This document shows, one piece after another, positions 11,916-24,933 of a DNA stretch of 64,000 nt. This DNA is from Rhynchosporium graminicola (Eukaryota > Ascomycota > Leotiomycetes > Helotiales > Ploettnerulaceae): assembly GCA_900074885.1 (NCBI GenBank), contig FJUW01000014.1, positions 192,505 through 256,504 of the forward strand. The letters are read 5' to 3'. The notes beneath the pieces are model-generated. The model did not search any database. It was given only the letters and a program-made list of their open reading frames with translations, and had not been told where the DNA came from. Position 1 is the stretch's first letter. Each line of letters opens with the position of its first letter. The translations under genes were made by a program, and so were the position numbers.

Positions 11916-12209
11916 TTGCTCTACTCTGACTACGTACTGTTGAATTCTGGGCAGGCAGAGCTAAAGGCACAGGAAAATAAAACCATCGACCACAACAGGG
12001 GAAGGAAGGATCTTCTGCGCGAGTCAATATATCGATTCGATTACACTGCAGATTCGAAAGCTACAGTCTCGGCTCTAAGATCCTCCCAGATACAGCGCGA
12101 CGTAGTACAAGCGGCGGCAGAAGCCAGAATCAAAAGAAGCACCTGGACAGAAATTAAGGACATCGAACTATACGACAAAAGAGTGGGGCAGTATTCAGAC
12201 CGGTCATGA
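11916..12209 (+). other. Upstream ORF of 97 codons overlapping the next start codon
   Basis: An open frame of 97 codons begins 39 bp after the transposon end. Its TGA (12207-12209) overlaps the ATG at 12206 in the sequence ATGATG. It resembles no family I know. It may be a translated uORF in the 5' leader of the DUF255 gene, or chance. Nothing in the sequence shows a splice joining it to the main frame. Confidence 0.3.
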
Positions 12210-14892
12210 TGGCAGCACAACTTCGGGAGTCAGAGAGAACAGGTGGTACATCGATACAAAATCAAGGCATCGGAACGGCTCTTAAGGACGGCCTTGCAGG
12301 AGAGGATGCTTCAGCTTCAGGCGAAGCTGGCAGTGAAAAGGCGGAGCTTGTCCTCACGAACCGCGCAGGCGAGAGTAGGAGTCCATATGTGAGGGCGCAT
12401 AAGGATAATCCCGTGAAGTGGCAGCTATGGGGGGATGAGGCGATTGAGATGGCGAGGAGAGAGAACAGATTGTTGTTTTTGAGTGTGGGATATGCAGCTT
12501 GTCATTGTGAGTTTTCTTGCTTCTTGAAGTAGGGTGAGATACTCGATAGGATGGTGGAAGCAGAGCTGACGGATCTTGTAGGGTGCCATGTCATGGAACG
12601 TGAATCCTTCGAGAACGAAGAAGTGGCTTCGATCCTCAACTCGGCGTTCATCCCCATAAAGATCGACCGAGAGGAACGCCCAGATATTGACCGCATATAT
12701 ATGAATTTCGTACAAGCGACCTCTGGATCTGGTGGCTGGCCACTAAATGTCTTCATCACACCAGACCTCGAGCCTGTCTTCGGAGGCACATATTGGCCGG
12801 GACCAACTTCTCAGACACCGTACGAAGATCAGGTCGATTTCCTGGGTATCTTAAATAAATTGAGCACGGTTTGGAGAGAGCAAGAACAGAGGTGTAGAAG
12901 TGACTCTAAGCAGATCTTGGAACAGCTGAAAAGCTTTGCTGCAGAGGGGACTTTTGGGGACAGACTTGGTGAAGGAGGTGACGGTCTAGATATTGAACTT
13001 CTCGAGGAGGCGAACCAGTATTTTGCTTCGACGTTTGATAGCCAGAATGGTGGATTTGGATCGGCTCCCAAATTCCCAACGCCCTCAAAATTATCGTTCT
13101 TGTTAAGACTTGGTCAGTATCCTCCTGTGGTTATCGATGTAGTCGGCGCGGCGGATTGCAGGAATGCACAATCCATGGCTATCACGTCATTAAAGAAGAT
13201 GGCAAGAGGTGGTATTCATGACCACGTCGGAAACGGATTCGCAAGGTACTCCGTCACGGCAGATTGGTCGCTTCCCCATTTCGAGAAGATGCTGTATGAC
13301 AACGCGCAACTTTTACATGTTTACCTAGATGCTTTCCTGCTTTCGAGAGATGCGGAGTTGCTAGGTGTCGTATATGACATCTCGACGTACCTTACCACTG
13401 ATCTTGCACATCCTGCTGGAGGATTCTACTCTAGCGAAGACGCGGATAGTCTTTACAGGAAAGGCGACACTGAGAAGCGCGAAGGAGCTTTCTACGTCTG
13501 GACGAAGCGAGAATTCGAGAATGTCCTCGGTTCTCAAACCGAGCCTATCCTTTCTGCTTTCTTCAATGTCAGTGGTCATGGTAATGTCAAGCCTGAAAAC
13601 GATGCTCATGATGAGTTCCTTGACCAGAATGTTCTGGCTATTGTCAGTACTCCGAGTGCATTAGCTAGCCAATTCGGTATGAAGGAAGAGGAAGTCGTAC
13701 GGATCATCAAAGAGGGGAAACAGGCGCTTCTATCTCATAGAGAGAGAGAGCGTGTGAGACCTACGTTGGATGATAAGATTGTGGTTAGTTGGAACGGCAT
13801 TGCTATTGGTGCGTTGGCCAGAACGGGAGCTGTGGTTAAGGGTTTTGATCCTATCAAAGCGGAAGAGTATCTTCGCTTCGCTATCGAAGCTGCTACTTTC
13901 ATAAAAGAGAATCTTTATGACGAGTCTTCGAAGATCTTATATCGTATCTGGAGGGAAGGACGTGGGGAGACAGAGGGATTTGCTGACGATTACGCATTCT
14001 TGATCGAAGGCTTGCTTGATTTATATGAAGCTACTTTCAATGAGACGTGGCTACAATGGGCTGATGAACTTCAACGTATGTTCTCTATTTTCCAGCACAA
14101 TCATAAGACGTGACTAATTCCCTTCACCTATCAGAAACCCAAATCTCCCTCTTCTACGACACTCAAACAACATCCGGGTTCTTCTCCACGCCCGATTCTG
14201 CACCACACATCATTCTCCGTCTCAAAGACGGAATGGACACCTCTGAGCCCTCCACAAACGGCACCAGTGCCTCGAATCTTTATCGTCTCTCCTCACTCCT
14301 CAACGATAACGAGTATGCCGACAAAGCAAAATCTACAATTGCGGGCTTCGAAAGCGAGGCATTGCAGTATCCGTGGTTGTTTGCTAGTTTCATGCCGAGT
14401 GTTGTGGCTGGGCAGTTTGGTGTCAGAGGAGTGGTTGTTGCTGGCGGTGTTGACGGGGTAGACGGTGAGAGGGTTGAGGAGTTTGAGAAGAGTTCTAGAG
14501 GAGGTTTGAGCACGTTTGCGTGGTTGAAGGAGGACGGTGGGTGGTTGAGAAGTAGGAATAGGTTGTTAAGAGACTTTGCAGGGAGGGATGGGGAGGCTAG
14601 GGTCATGGTGTGTGAGGGAGGTGTTTGTATTGAGGAGGGGGTGCTTGGTGGGGAGAGGGAGGTTGTTGTGGCTGGCACCGCTGCAGATGCCTCACGTGCA
14701 GCGGTCGGCAAAATTGAGGAAAAGAAGGTGGACAAGGAAATTGATGTCAGTGAGTACAAAGCCGCCCTTCCTTCTTTAGGAGATGTAGAGCTTCTGCAAG
14801 ATTATGAGAAGGAAAACGAGTTACTCCATGACGATGGCGAGCAGAAGGCAAAGAGAGGTCCTCCGTCAGCTCCTCCTACGACATCATCATAG
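12206..14892 (+). CDS. Thioredoxin-domain protein of the DUF255/YyaL/SPATA20 family
   Basis: It has three exons: 12206-12506, 12582-14075 and 14135-14892, encoding about 850 residues, somewhat longer than typical members of the family (near 700-800). The introns are 75 bp (GTGAGT...TAG) and 59 bp (GTATGT...CAG). The first splice restores a Trp codon and with it the family motif CHWC (residues 99-102) followed by HVMERESF. Further matches are the RPDIDRIYM and GGWPLNVF blocks and the GGTYWPG loop. The C-terminal two thirds correspond to the six-hairpin glycosidase-like part, with the blocks GGFGSAPKFPTPSKL and HFEKMLYDNAQLL. The cellular role of the family is poorly defined: a redox-type CxxC fold fused to an alpha/alpha toroid. 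ATG 12206 is the first in-frame Met after the upstream stop; 12209 is also possible. The C-terminal ~60 residues are Lys/Glu-rich. Confidence 0.9.
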
Positions 14893-15515
14893 ATCGCTAT
14901 AGCAGTGGTTTGATACCATTTGGCGGGCCATTCCGACTCTTAGATTGCAGGTATTTTGTGGGACGGTGATTGAAGTAGTCGCTTTTCCTGACTATAGATC
15001 GTGTGTGATTTGGGATGGGCGTTTTAAATCTGAATAGATGACTTTGGATACGATTCATGTATTTGAGAGATTCTGAGTCGCGTTTCGAAGAAATATAACG
15101 TTTTAAATCTGCTAGTAGCCTAAGCAAGCAAGAATAGAAAGGCAGAAGAGTGTGCATCATCACAGGTACATACGGTCAATTGGACATACAGAAGAAATTT
15201 ATATATTTCAGTCACCATACAACGCCAAAGTACCAAGCAAATGAATAAGAGATTATGACATGTTCGGGTTATTAAATACACGAGGCTAAGCTATCCTGTA
15301 TACCCAGCCTTTGAAATAAGTGTTCTCACAGGCTGAAAACCCCATCACATCCTTAATATAAAGAAAATCCCAAGCAGACGTACTAGTCATTGAAATTGCT
15401 ATGTTCCTGAAATATGTCGATGTATCTCTGGTGTTGCTAAGTCCTATGGCTTACATCGCGTCCACTAACATAGGAAGGCAATCTCTCGGCGTGCACTTGC
15501 CGCTACCACGAGCTC
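14893..15515. other. Intergenic, no gene seen
   Basis: This stretch of normal composition between the DUF255 gene and a minus-strand ORF shows only short unsupported frames. It probably holds the 3' flanks of two convergent genes. Confidence 0.5.
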
Positions 15516-15780
15516 TCACAGTAGCAGCTGTTGGAATGCTTGATATATGTTTCCTGCTGCAATAGTTTCATAATCCTCATCGGAATTCCCAGCCGGTATT
15601 CCGATAGAAGATGTTAGTCTTGCAGCGCCCCCGTAGCCTACCTCAGTTGCCTCGACGAAATAGTGTAATATGTTTCCGTCTCTAGAAGCCTGCAAGAGAA
15701 CAAAATATCTATGCTGTTCTTTTCCCTGGTCCGATGCTCTACGGTAACATTTCAAGTCTCGTGCAGTGTGCGAAAAAATA

Positions 15781-15920
15781 ATCAAGTTAATCGATTTTTA
15801 ATCGATTAAATCGATTAAATCGATTAAGATTAGATTAGATTAGATTAACTAATTTTGACCTTTGATTAGATTAAGATTTAGAGTTAATCAATAATTTAAT
15901 CGATTAACTTTTGATTTATT
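15781..15920. repeat. Left subterminal GATTA/TTAATCGA repeats of the hAT element
   Basis: Tandem and inverted copies of TTAATCGATT and GATTA follow the left TIR. The right end (19580-19690) carries the same motifs. Subterminal repeats in hAT elements are known binding sites for the transposase; that role here is inferred. Confidence 0.7.
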
Positions 15921-16057
15921 AGAGAAAATTCTATTATATTCTTATATCTTCTTATATATCTCCTCCTCTCTATAGCTACTCTATATTAAAGAAATTCTCT
16001 ATGTTATTTACTATCTCCTCTAGCTCGTGTTTCTCCTCTATATCGATTATAAAACCC

Positions 16058-16518
16058 NNNNNNNNNNNNNNNNNNNNNNNNNNNNNNNNNNNNNNNNNNN
16101 NNNNNNNNNNNNNNNNNNNNNNNNNNNNNNNNNNNNNNNNNNNNNNNNNNNNNNNNNNNNNNNNNNNNNNNNNNNNNNNNNNNNNNNNNNNNNNNNNNNN
16201 NNNNNNNNNNNNNNNNNNNNNNNNNNNNNNNNNNNNNNNNNNNNNNNNNNNNNNNNNNNNNNNNNNNNNNNNNNNNNNNNNNNNNNNNNNNNNNNNNNNN
16301 NNNNNNNNNNNNNNNNNNNNNNNNNNNNNNNNNNNNNNNNNNNNNNNNNNNNNNNNNNNNNNNNNNNNNNNNNNNNNNNNNNNNNNNNNNNNNNNNNNNN
16401 NNNNNNNNNNNNNNNNNNNNNNNNNNNNNNNNNNNNNNNNNNNNNNNNNNNNNNNNNNNNNNNNNNNNNNNNNNNNNNNNNNNNNNNNNNNNNNNNNNNN
16501 NNNNNNNNNNNNNNNNNN
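16058..16518. other. Assembly gap (461 N)
   Basis: A run of N lies within the hAT element. On its left is the transposase C-terminal region; on its right is family-A retroelement interior. The left LTR and the target site of that A copy are therefore hidden. Confidence 0.99.
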
Positions 16519-18277
16519 GTAATTCAGCCTTAGAAGCACTAGTATTACTACGAAGTTACTCTTAGATATTTCGAAACTCGTTCCTTTATACGTACGAAGT
16601 AAAACAGCAGACGAATTTTAAGTGGAAACTTCCTTATAAGCTTTAATATTTATTATTCCCTTACCTAACTTTAACCTTCCGAAAGTAGCTCTAATAGCGA
16701 AAAACCTTACTTTTAGGCTAGGACAAAGTAGCTTATTACCCTAGCGGAAATTATCGGAATTCGACTCGTAATCCCTATACCCTAGTATAATTTATCCCCC
16801 TTAGCAGAATCGACCTCCCTCTACTAGAACCTTTAATTTAATACTTTCTATATTTACTTAACGAAGATATCTAATTCTCCTTAATCTTTCGGCTTCTTTA
16901 GAATTCGATTTCGACTTTCGCTTCTTCTATAACTTTCAAGTATTTTATCACTTTCGCTTAGCCTCGCTTACCTAATGCTATACCTCCTAAGAAGGCTTAG
17001 CTAGCTCCTATAGCTTCACCGGAATACTCTCGTAGCCCCTCCGATTCCGTACCTACTATAGAATTACTTTAATCGATTAAAGACTATTAATTATAAATAG
17101 AATCGACTACTCGGGAGCTTTCTATTAGTATTAGTCGCATCGAACAGATATTTGCCGAGTTTTTACGTACTTAGGTATAATCGATAAACTCTAGACCTTT
17201 AGTAAACTCGGTATTATAATTACCGATAGAACCTACCCTTAAACGCTCTTTAATTAATAATTTATAGACCTCTAGTAAGTCGCAACTAACTAAAAGTATT
17301 AATAATCTTAATATAGGGATTAACCTATCTTTTAGCTAATAGCGTGCTTCTATTCAGGACCGACTAGAAGTTAAATCAGACTAATACCCGATTACGCGTG
17401 CCTATAAAGCGCTAGTCTAGAGCTCTACTTCTAGCTTTATAAGAAGTTACTTAGAACTATAGTATCTCTCGGAAATTATGCCTTTCTTCTCTACTAAAGA
17501 GATAATTTCAGTACTCGCTTCTTACTACTTTTCCGGACTCGAAACGGAATAGTATTAAACTGAATTTTATAAGCTTTTAATAAAAAAGGAGTCCTTTTTA
17601 TAATTCCGTATAAAGTTCTAAAGCTTAGTAATTCTCGGAGGTATAGCTGAATTAGAGTAGTACTTTTACCTCTAGCCGAAGCTTACTATACGGCTACGTA
17701 TAGCTGCCGCTCTAATTAAGTACTCTTAGAAGACTAATTATTTAGCTATAGTCTCTTCTCTTATAGCACTCGATTTGGAACTCTCTCGACTACCTTTAAT
17801 ACCTCGAGCTACTCTAGCTCTACCGATAGTTAGTACGTCTTCTGAGCCCTTAATACTTATCAAGGAAGTATAATGTTTCTACTATAAGAAGTATAGTTAC
17901 TATAAGGGCGATTATCTGATATTAAAGACGAAGAAGGAGTGATTTACGTCTTACGCTTTAGATTAATAATTACTTAGATTTTATTTAGAATTCGACTTGA
18001 TTTAACTATCTTTTCTTTTGTTTTTTATTTACCTTTAAAGGCTCGAGGGCGAGCCTTTATCTTAGAAAGGGATAATATAATAGCGTATAGTATACGTAGC
18101 AGATACGGGCCAGTATCGGTGCCTTAGGTATACCCTCCTTATATATATAGAAGGTACAGACTCCTTCAGAGCTCTATATCTTTCTATTTCCTTCGTACTA
18201 GACTATATAAGATCGCTCTTAGCCTCCCTACTTATTTATTCTTACTTGTATACCGCCTTGAGTCTTGTATCGTTACA
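16519..18277 (+). mobile_element. Family-A retroelement (5' part missing in gap) nested in the hAT element
   Basis: The interior 16519-18075 matches A1 (8850-9788) and the reverse complement of A2 (47520-49100). The 3' LTR is 18076-18277 (202 bp). A gag-type zinc knuckle, Cys-x2-Cys-x4-His-x4-Cys with three positions now Tyr, is readable on the plus strand at about 17872-17925. No protease, reverse transcriptase or integrase is present, so the family looks gag-only. Confidence 0.8.
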
Positions 18278-18282
18278 AATAT

Positions 18283-19100
18283 TTAGATCTAGTTCTTCTT
18301 GAATTATATTTCTTCTCTCCTTATAGATACTATTTAAATAATCGTGAAGTATCTTATTATAAAGAAGAGGGGATTGCTTATTATAAAGTTAGTAAATTAC
18401 TATTATTAATATATATAAGAGCGACTTACTCGTTTAAGTAAAGAGTTAATTCTCTAAAAGAAGTACTTGAAATACTTCTAAAAGATAGATTATTTTCGAT
18501 AATAAATCGTATTAATAGCGACTTATATCTCTTTAAATTAAATGCTTCTTTAATAGGCGAAGCAGGCCTCTTAGTACCTCTTAAAGAGCTAAAAGCCTGA
18601 GTTATAGTAGCTTGACTACTACTACTTCCTTGACTAGAAGTTTCTTCAAAGTCGGAATTATCTATTAATTAGTTAGTTTATTATTATATAAAAGATATTA
18701 TTAACTTACTAGATTCCGAGTTTAGCTGCATTAAGAGTCTTCGTATATTAAAAGCCTTATGATTAAACTTATAATAAGTAATATAATTACTCGTAGAGTG
18801 ATTTACTCTCTAGCCTTTAAAGACCTTTCTATATGAATTATTAGTATATATATATAAATAGAGTAGATTTTAATACTTACATGCAACCTTTATATAAGCA
18901 CTTAATAGTGACTAATCGAGGCTCCGTAGGGTCCTCTCTAGGAGGCTCTAAAGTCTTAGAAAAGAGACCCTTTTCAAAGATAATAGGTTGATCTTTAGTA
19001 TTAATCTCAAAATCAAAGGCGTTTTGAGCTCTATTAATAGAGATAGCTATCTGATAACCGGAAGTAGATATAATAGAGGTATAGATATATATAAAATTAT
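18283..19100 (-). pseudogene. hAT transposase remnant (N-terminal half)
   Basis: On the minus strand a Ser/Thr/Gln-rich linker is followed by a block resembling the fungal hAT segment that precedes the catalytic domain: LKRYKSLLIRFIIENNLSF and a downstream FREL at about 18430-18560. Stops and the nested retroelement break the gene. Its C-terminal end is left of the N gap at 15976-16057. The family assignment is also supported independently by the TIR and the 8-bp duplication. Confidence 0.6.
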
Positions 19101-19579
19101 ATAGATATATAAGAGTAAAGAGTAAGATAAGTATAAAAGTAATACTAGATATCGATAATCTGAAGAAGATATTTCGATTACTACGAGGGAGTAAAGGTTC
19201 TTATATATAAAATATATAGTTTCTAGAATAATCTACTTAGATATCGATTTCTAAGCATATTACAAATAGATTCGTTGATTTATAAGTATTAGAAATCACT
19301 AGAATAGAATAGAATTATCTAGAAAATCGATTATAAATCTACGACTAGAAAGCGTATTCTAGTTGTTTCTAATAGTTTCTAGATTATATAAGATTAATAA
19401 GCTATTATTATTAATAGAAACTTGATTTCTAATAGTAAGTTCTAGTAATTTCTACTTTAAGAAGACTTAGTAGACTCTCGCATTAAGTAGCGAGTTCGCT
19501 TCAAGTGGCGAGGGCCTAATCTTAGAAAGGATAGTTAAGCGAAGATCTAAGCCTAATACGTGCTAGTCTAAAGTCACGT

Positions 19580-19690
19580 GAGTTAATCGATTTTTAATCG
19601 ATTAAATCAATTATAATTAGATTAGATTAGATTAACTCTGAATTACCTTTGATTAGATTAGATTAACTCGAGTTAATCTAATCTAATCTA
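19580..19690. repeat. Right subterminal GATTA repeats of the hAT element
   Basis: TTAATCGATT and clustered TAATC/GATTA repeats adjoin the right TIR, mirroring the left end. Confidence 0.7.
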
Positions 19691-19796
19691 ATCATTTCGC
19701 ACACTGGTCTCGTGTGGCATGCTCATTTGAGTCGTCGAACACTATTATTACGCTTCAACTCGCGGTTTCACCATGTAAGCTTCCCAAAATTTACAC

Positions 19797-19830
19797 TGTT
19801 GGTCCATAGTTGTTGGTCCATAGTCACGTG
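19797..19830. repeat. Perfect 14-bp tandem duplication followed by CACGTG
   Basis: TGTTGGTCCATAGT occurs twice back to back (19797-19810, 19811-19824) and is directly followed by CACGTG (19825-19830). It lies just upstream, on the minus strand, of the hAT-split gene. A regulatory role is possible but unproven. Confidence 0.6.
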
Positions 19831-20246
19831 TTAGTCGAGTATCTGCGCCGGGGTTTAGCCGGCCAGATATATCTCCCTTCCGGAGTCTCGACTACCTAGG
19901 AAAGACAGCTACGATATAACAGATAATACTACTACTATTATCACTGTACTTTGGCTCACGCAGACTACTTGATTGTACGTACTACGACAGAGTGATACCA
20001 ACATACACCAAAGGAATACTAACGACGGCCCTTGGGCATCGTTCAAACTTACAGGTATGTTGTGGTGTTACGAGTTGTCCAGCCTTTGGCATTCAACTTC
20101 GGTTCCGTTGAACTCATCTTACATCGAGGGCTGGACATACTAATTATTTCGAGTAGTCGGTAAGCCACAATAGGCTCAAACCGTATTAATGTCAACCTTG
20201 ATTTCAACCTCAGCTCGCAGTATGTAATTAGTCAGTCCTCAAGGTT

Positions 20247-20579
20247 ATGATGCTGCTGATACAAGATGTGCTAAATCGCGGGGAGGAATTCTCAACTCTA
20301 CTGGTATTTCAATGCTGCAAGGCGAAAAAAATCTGCCCACTACCCGACAACCCTTCCCTAGGCTACAACGACAACGGAACGGTTGGATTTGATCAAGTGG
20401 GCTTTCATTTTCGGTCAGTCGAAGAAAGTGAGGCTGAACACCACAGCATTTGCCTGCTCGCGGAAACAAACAGCTACTTAGGACTTTTCGAAATCTGTCC
20501 ACGTTCGACCTCGCACTCAAGCTTAGATGATACTGTTGATATTGTCAGAGGTGTATGTGCAATAGACATACAATACTAA
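20247..20579 (+). CDS. Hypothetical protein, 110 codons
   Basis: The frame starts ATGATG at 20247 and is open to TAA at 20577-20579 in DNA of normal composition. I recognise no domain, signal peptide or membrane segment. A minus-strand frame of 91 codons covers the same bases but begins with TTG, so the plus frame is preferred. It may be an exon of a larger gene or a chance ORF. Confidence 0.3.
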   Translation: MMLLIQDVLNRGEEFSTLLVFQCCKAKKICPLPDNPSLGYNDNGTVGFDQVGFHFRSVEESEAEHHSICLLAETNSYLGLFEICPRSTSHSSLDDTVDIVRGVCAIDIQY

Positions 20580-20739
20580 CGGCATACCGAGTGTTTCATG
20601 GGTCTTTACTGCAGGAACGGTGAGCTCGTCCGGCCCATCCGCCTTTTGTAGAGTAGTCTTATGAATCACACATGACCGATTTGTTCCCAGGCGGGGGAAA
20701 TTCATGCGATCTAAACTTAGGGGGTTTCGATCAAGCCAA

Positions 20740-21380
20740 ATCCAACGCCTCTCCTTCGAACTCCTAGCCCTTCCTTATAGTATATATCAAGGGTAACTAG
20801 CTAGGTGGAATTATTTTTATAGTATACGAATCGTACGAGGTAAGGCTTATATAGTAATAATTCTTACTTACTACTACTACTCGTAGTCTTCTACCTCAGA
20901 TACTATATATTTAAATAAGTAGCGACCTCGAAATATTGAATTCGAGCTTCCCCGAGGTTCTTTATTATTCGTAATACTACTCGATTGAAAGTAGCGGAGG
21001 TTACTCGAGTAGGTCGACTAGAGTTATCTGCGAAGATACTTCTGCAAATATCTCTACTGGCCTCCCTCTTAAAGTCTCCTGCCGGTATCGCTCGAGTGGC
21101 ATAAGAGCTTCAAATACCCTACGAAAGTATTCGAAGCTCTTATACTACGTAACGCGTGTAGTATGAAGTAATAATTTGTTTAGATTAACGACGCGTCGCC
21201 GGATTGATCGAATCGACGCGTTTTGAGGTGAAATAAACCTTTAAAAGATATATTAGCAATTATATATATACTCTTAAAGAATAGGGAGTAATCTGATACG
21301 GTGATTCCAAGAATTAAGTATATCGGTTTCGTGATGTTTCCGCTGCCGAGTGTCCCCGCACCTTCGATTTTGTAGGTACC
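20740..21380. other. AT-rich, RIP-like stretch without a gene
   Basis: Composition shifts to TA-rich with few CA/TG, and no coding frame is convincing. It probably is a degraded repeat remnant. It contains the hairpin at 21101-21143. Confidence 0.5.
21101..21143. repeat. 17-bp-arm hairpin
   Basis: Arms 21101-21117 (ATAAGAGCTTCAAATAC) and 21127-21143 pair with one mismatch around a 9-base loop. It lies in AT-rich repeat-like DNA, so it may be the terminal palindrome of a degraded element rather than a terminator. Confidence 0.6.
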
Positions 21381-21749
21381 CCGCACCTCGCATCACTCAC
21401 CGTAGGTACAGTACCTAGGTGTGATACTAAGTAAACTGACTTTTTTGCTCAAACATAGCTTATATGGAGATCCAATCAATAACAATTCGCGGACACTTAC
21501 TGCTACTTTCGGAGAGAATGTGCATACCGCTAATTTACCCAAAATTTGACAAGATATAGAAATCTCTGGTTCCCCAATGCCGAAAATGACCTCTCTATGA
21601 CCCGAGGAAAGGCATAGCTGTGGACGCAAAAACTATATCCGAACTTCCTTTATCGCCACTTGTCGAGTTACGGCCACTGATTAGGAGGTTCATCTATCGT
21701 TCTCAAAAGTTATTGCCAGCCACATATATCACCACAGCTCCAGTCCATC

Positions 21750-23865
<2,116 letters not shown>

Positions 23866-24733
23866 AAAGAAATATCATGGAGGAGACAAATAACGTTATA
23901 TTGTAATAGCTATAAATTCTCTATCAAGGCAACCAGAGTAGCGAAGTGGAAAACGCCACTTCTAGAAGCTCGAATGTAACTAACGCCAGAGGCCCTGAGC
24001 TTTGATCAATTTAGATATAACTCATCCAGAGATTAGCCCGATCCATCACGCCTATTTAACTGTAACATCTGCTTTTCTAAGTCTGCGTAAAGACAGTTCC
24101 GAGCTTGAGCCAGTCAAGCGTCCAATAATCGGAGCAAACGTTCCTCTCAACAATTTGACGACCGAGACCATTCAGAAGACAAATCGGAGAATAGCACGTC
24201 TGCTTCTACTGCCGAACTCGTCCTTTCGAGACCATCACTTCCACACGCTAAGACAGATACCGTGTTTGATATTATCAAGGCGGTACAACGATTAGAGTTA
24301 TGATGGAGGGGGATGTATGATAGAAATCGCGCTGCAACCCAGGTGCTACTCGTGGACCCCAGAGTCTAGCTGCTGGGACTTGGGGGTTAGTGGTCAAGGA
24401 CTGCTGATAAGTAGTTGGATTGATACAGTCGCACGGGAGTTTCAGCACCAGGTCATGAGTTTGAAGGTTCAAGAATACTCGACCAAGAACCAGAATATAC
24501 GAAGTAGTATTACTTGACAGCTTCGACACGTTGAAGCAAAGCAAAGACACCCCGCTCAGAGAGGCAATGCTCAGTTTGGCCTTAGGTCGACCACCTAGGT
24601 ACCCACCCACCTATCCACGAATAAAAATATGAACAGAAGATCCAGCTCCACTGGTTTCAAGGGTCAGGTCACTATCCAATTGATGCGAGATATTGATCAT
24701 AACGACGTTGAGTTTATGCGATCGAGTCGGGCT
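23866..24733. other. Intergenic, no supported gene
   Basis: Frames at 24002-24295 (plus, TTG start) and 24275-24610 (minus) exist but show no domain, no clean start and no splice logic. It is treated as the 3' flank of the monooxygenase gene and distal promoter of the NUDIX gene. Confidence 0.5.
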
Positions 24734-24734
24734 A

Positions 24735-24762
24735 CACGTGAGACACACGTGAGATACACGTG
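24735..24762. promoter_or_regulatory. Three CACGTG E-boxes at exact 11-bp spacing
   Basis: CACGTG occurs at 24735-24740, 24746-24751 and 24757-24762, each within a repeated ACACGTGA context. The spacing is one helical turn, and the array lies about 170 bp before the NUDIX start codon. CACGTG is the core bound by bHLH factors such as Cbf1 and Pho4 in yeast. Use here is inferred. Confidence 0.55.
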
Positions 24763-24933
24763 ATGGCTAGTCCAGGTAGTGTGGTCTTGGGCCTTGAATT
24801 GCCAATTCTAGTATATGGGCACCATCAAAAGGTATCCTGATATAAATATTTCACAGCTTTGAGGAGGAATCCTCATAAAATTGTTAAATTAGGTAGTGAC
24901 GTAATTGAAGCCAACAATTGTCCGGGGTAAATC

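Larger units (their letters stand above)
15764..19706 (-). mobile_element. hAT-superfamily DNA transposon with 8-bp target duplication
   Basis: The ends are inverted repeats starting CAGTGTGCGAAA (15764 on; complement ending 19706). The 8-bp duplication GTCTCGTG lies at 15756-15763 and 19707-19714. TIRs starting CAGTG and 8-bp duplications are diagnostic of hAT. Inside are GATTA-rich subterminal repeats, a transposase remnant on the minus strand, a nested family-A retroelement (to 18277) and a 461-bp N gap. The element is RIP-mutated. Confidence 0.92.
15516..19770 (-). pseudogene. Unrecognised minus-strand gene split by a hAT transposon
   Basis: A minus-strand frame ends at 15516 and is open up to the hAT element at 15764. 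Removing 15764-19706 and one copy of the 8-bp duplication lets the same frame run on through 19715 to about 19770, adding about 20 codons, before a stop or an intron 3' end. The readable part is about 100 residues, including RYFVLLQASRDGNILHYFVE. I recognise no domain. The upstream exons and start codon are not clear: no in-frame ATG follows the stop near 19772, so an intron is likely there. The insertion would separate the last exon from its promoter. Confidence 0.5.

Noticed and set aside
15781..15860. Telomere-like GATTA repeats
   Set aside because: The repeats sit inside a hAT TIR pair with an 8-bp target duplication; they are not TTAGGG and occur at both element ends.
15976..16539. Long open frames across 15976-16539
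   Set aside because: They are open only because 461 N bases contain no stop codons.
24002..24610. ORFs at 24002-24295 (plus) and 24275-24610 (minus)
   Set aside because: The plus frame has no ATG start, neither shows a domain, and they overlap tail to tail in intergenic sequence.
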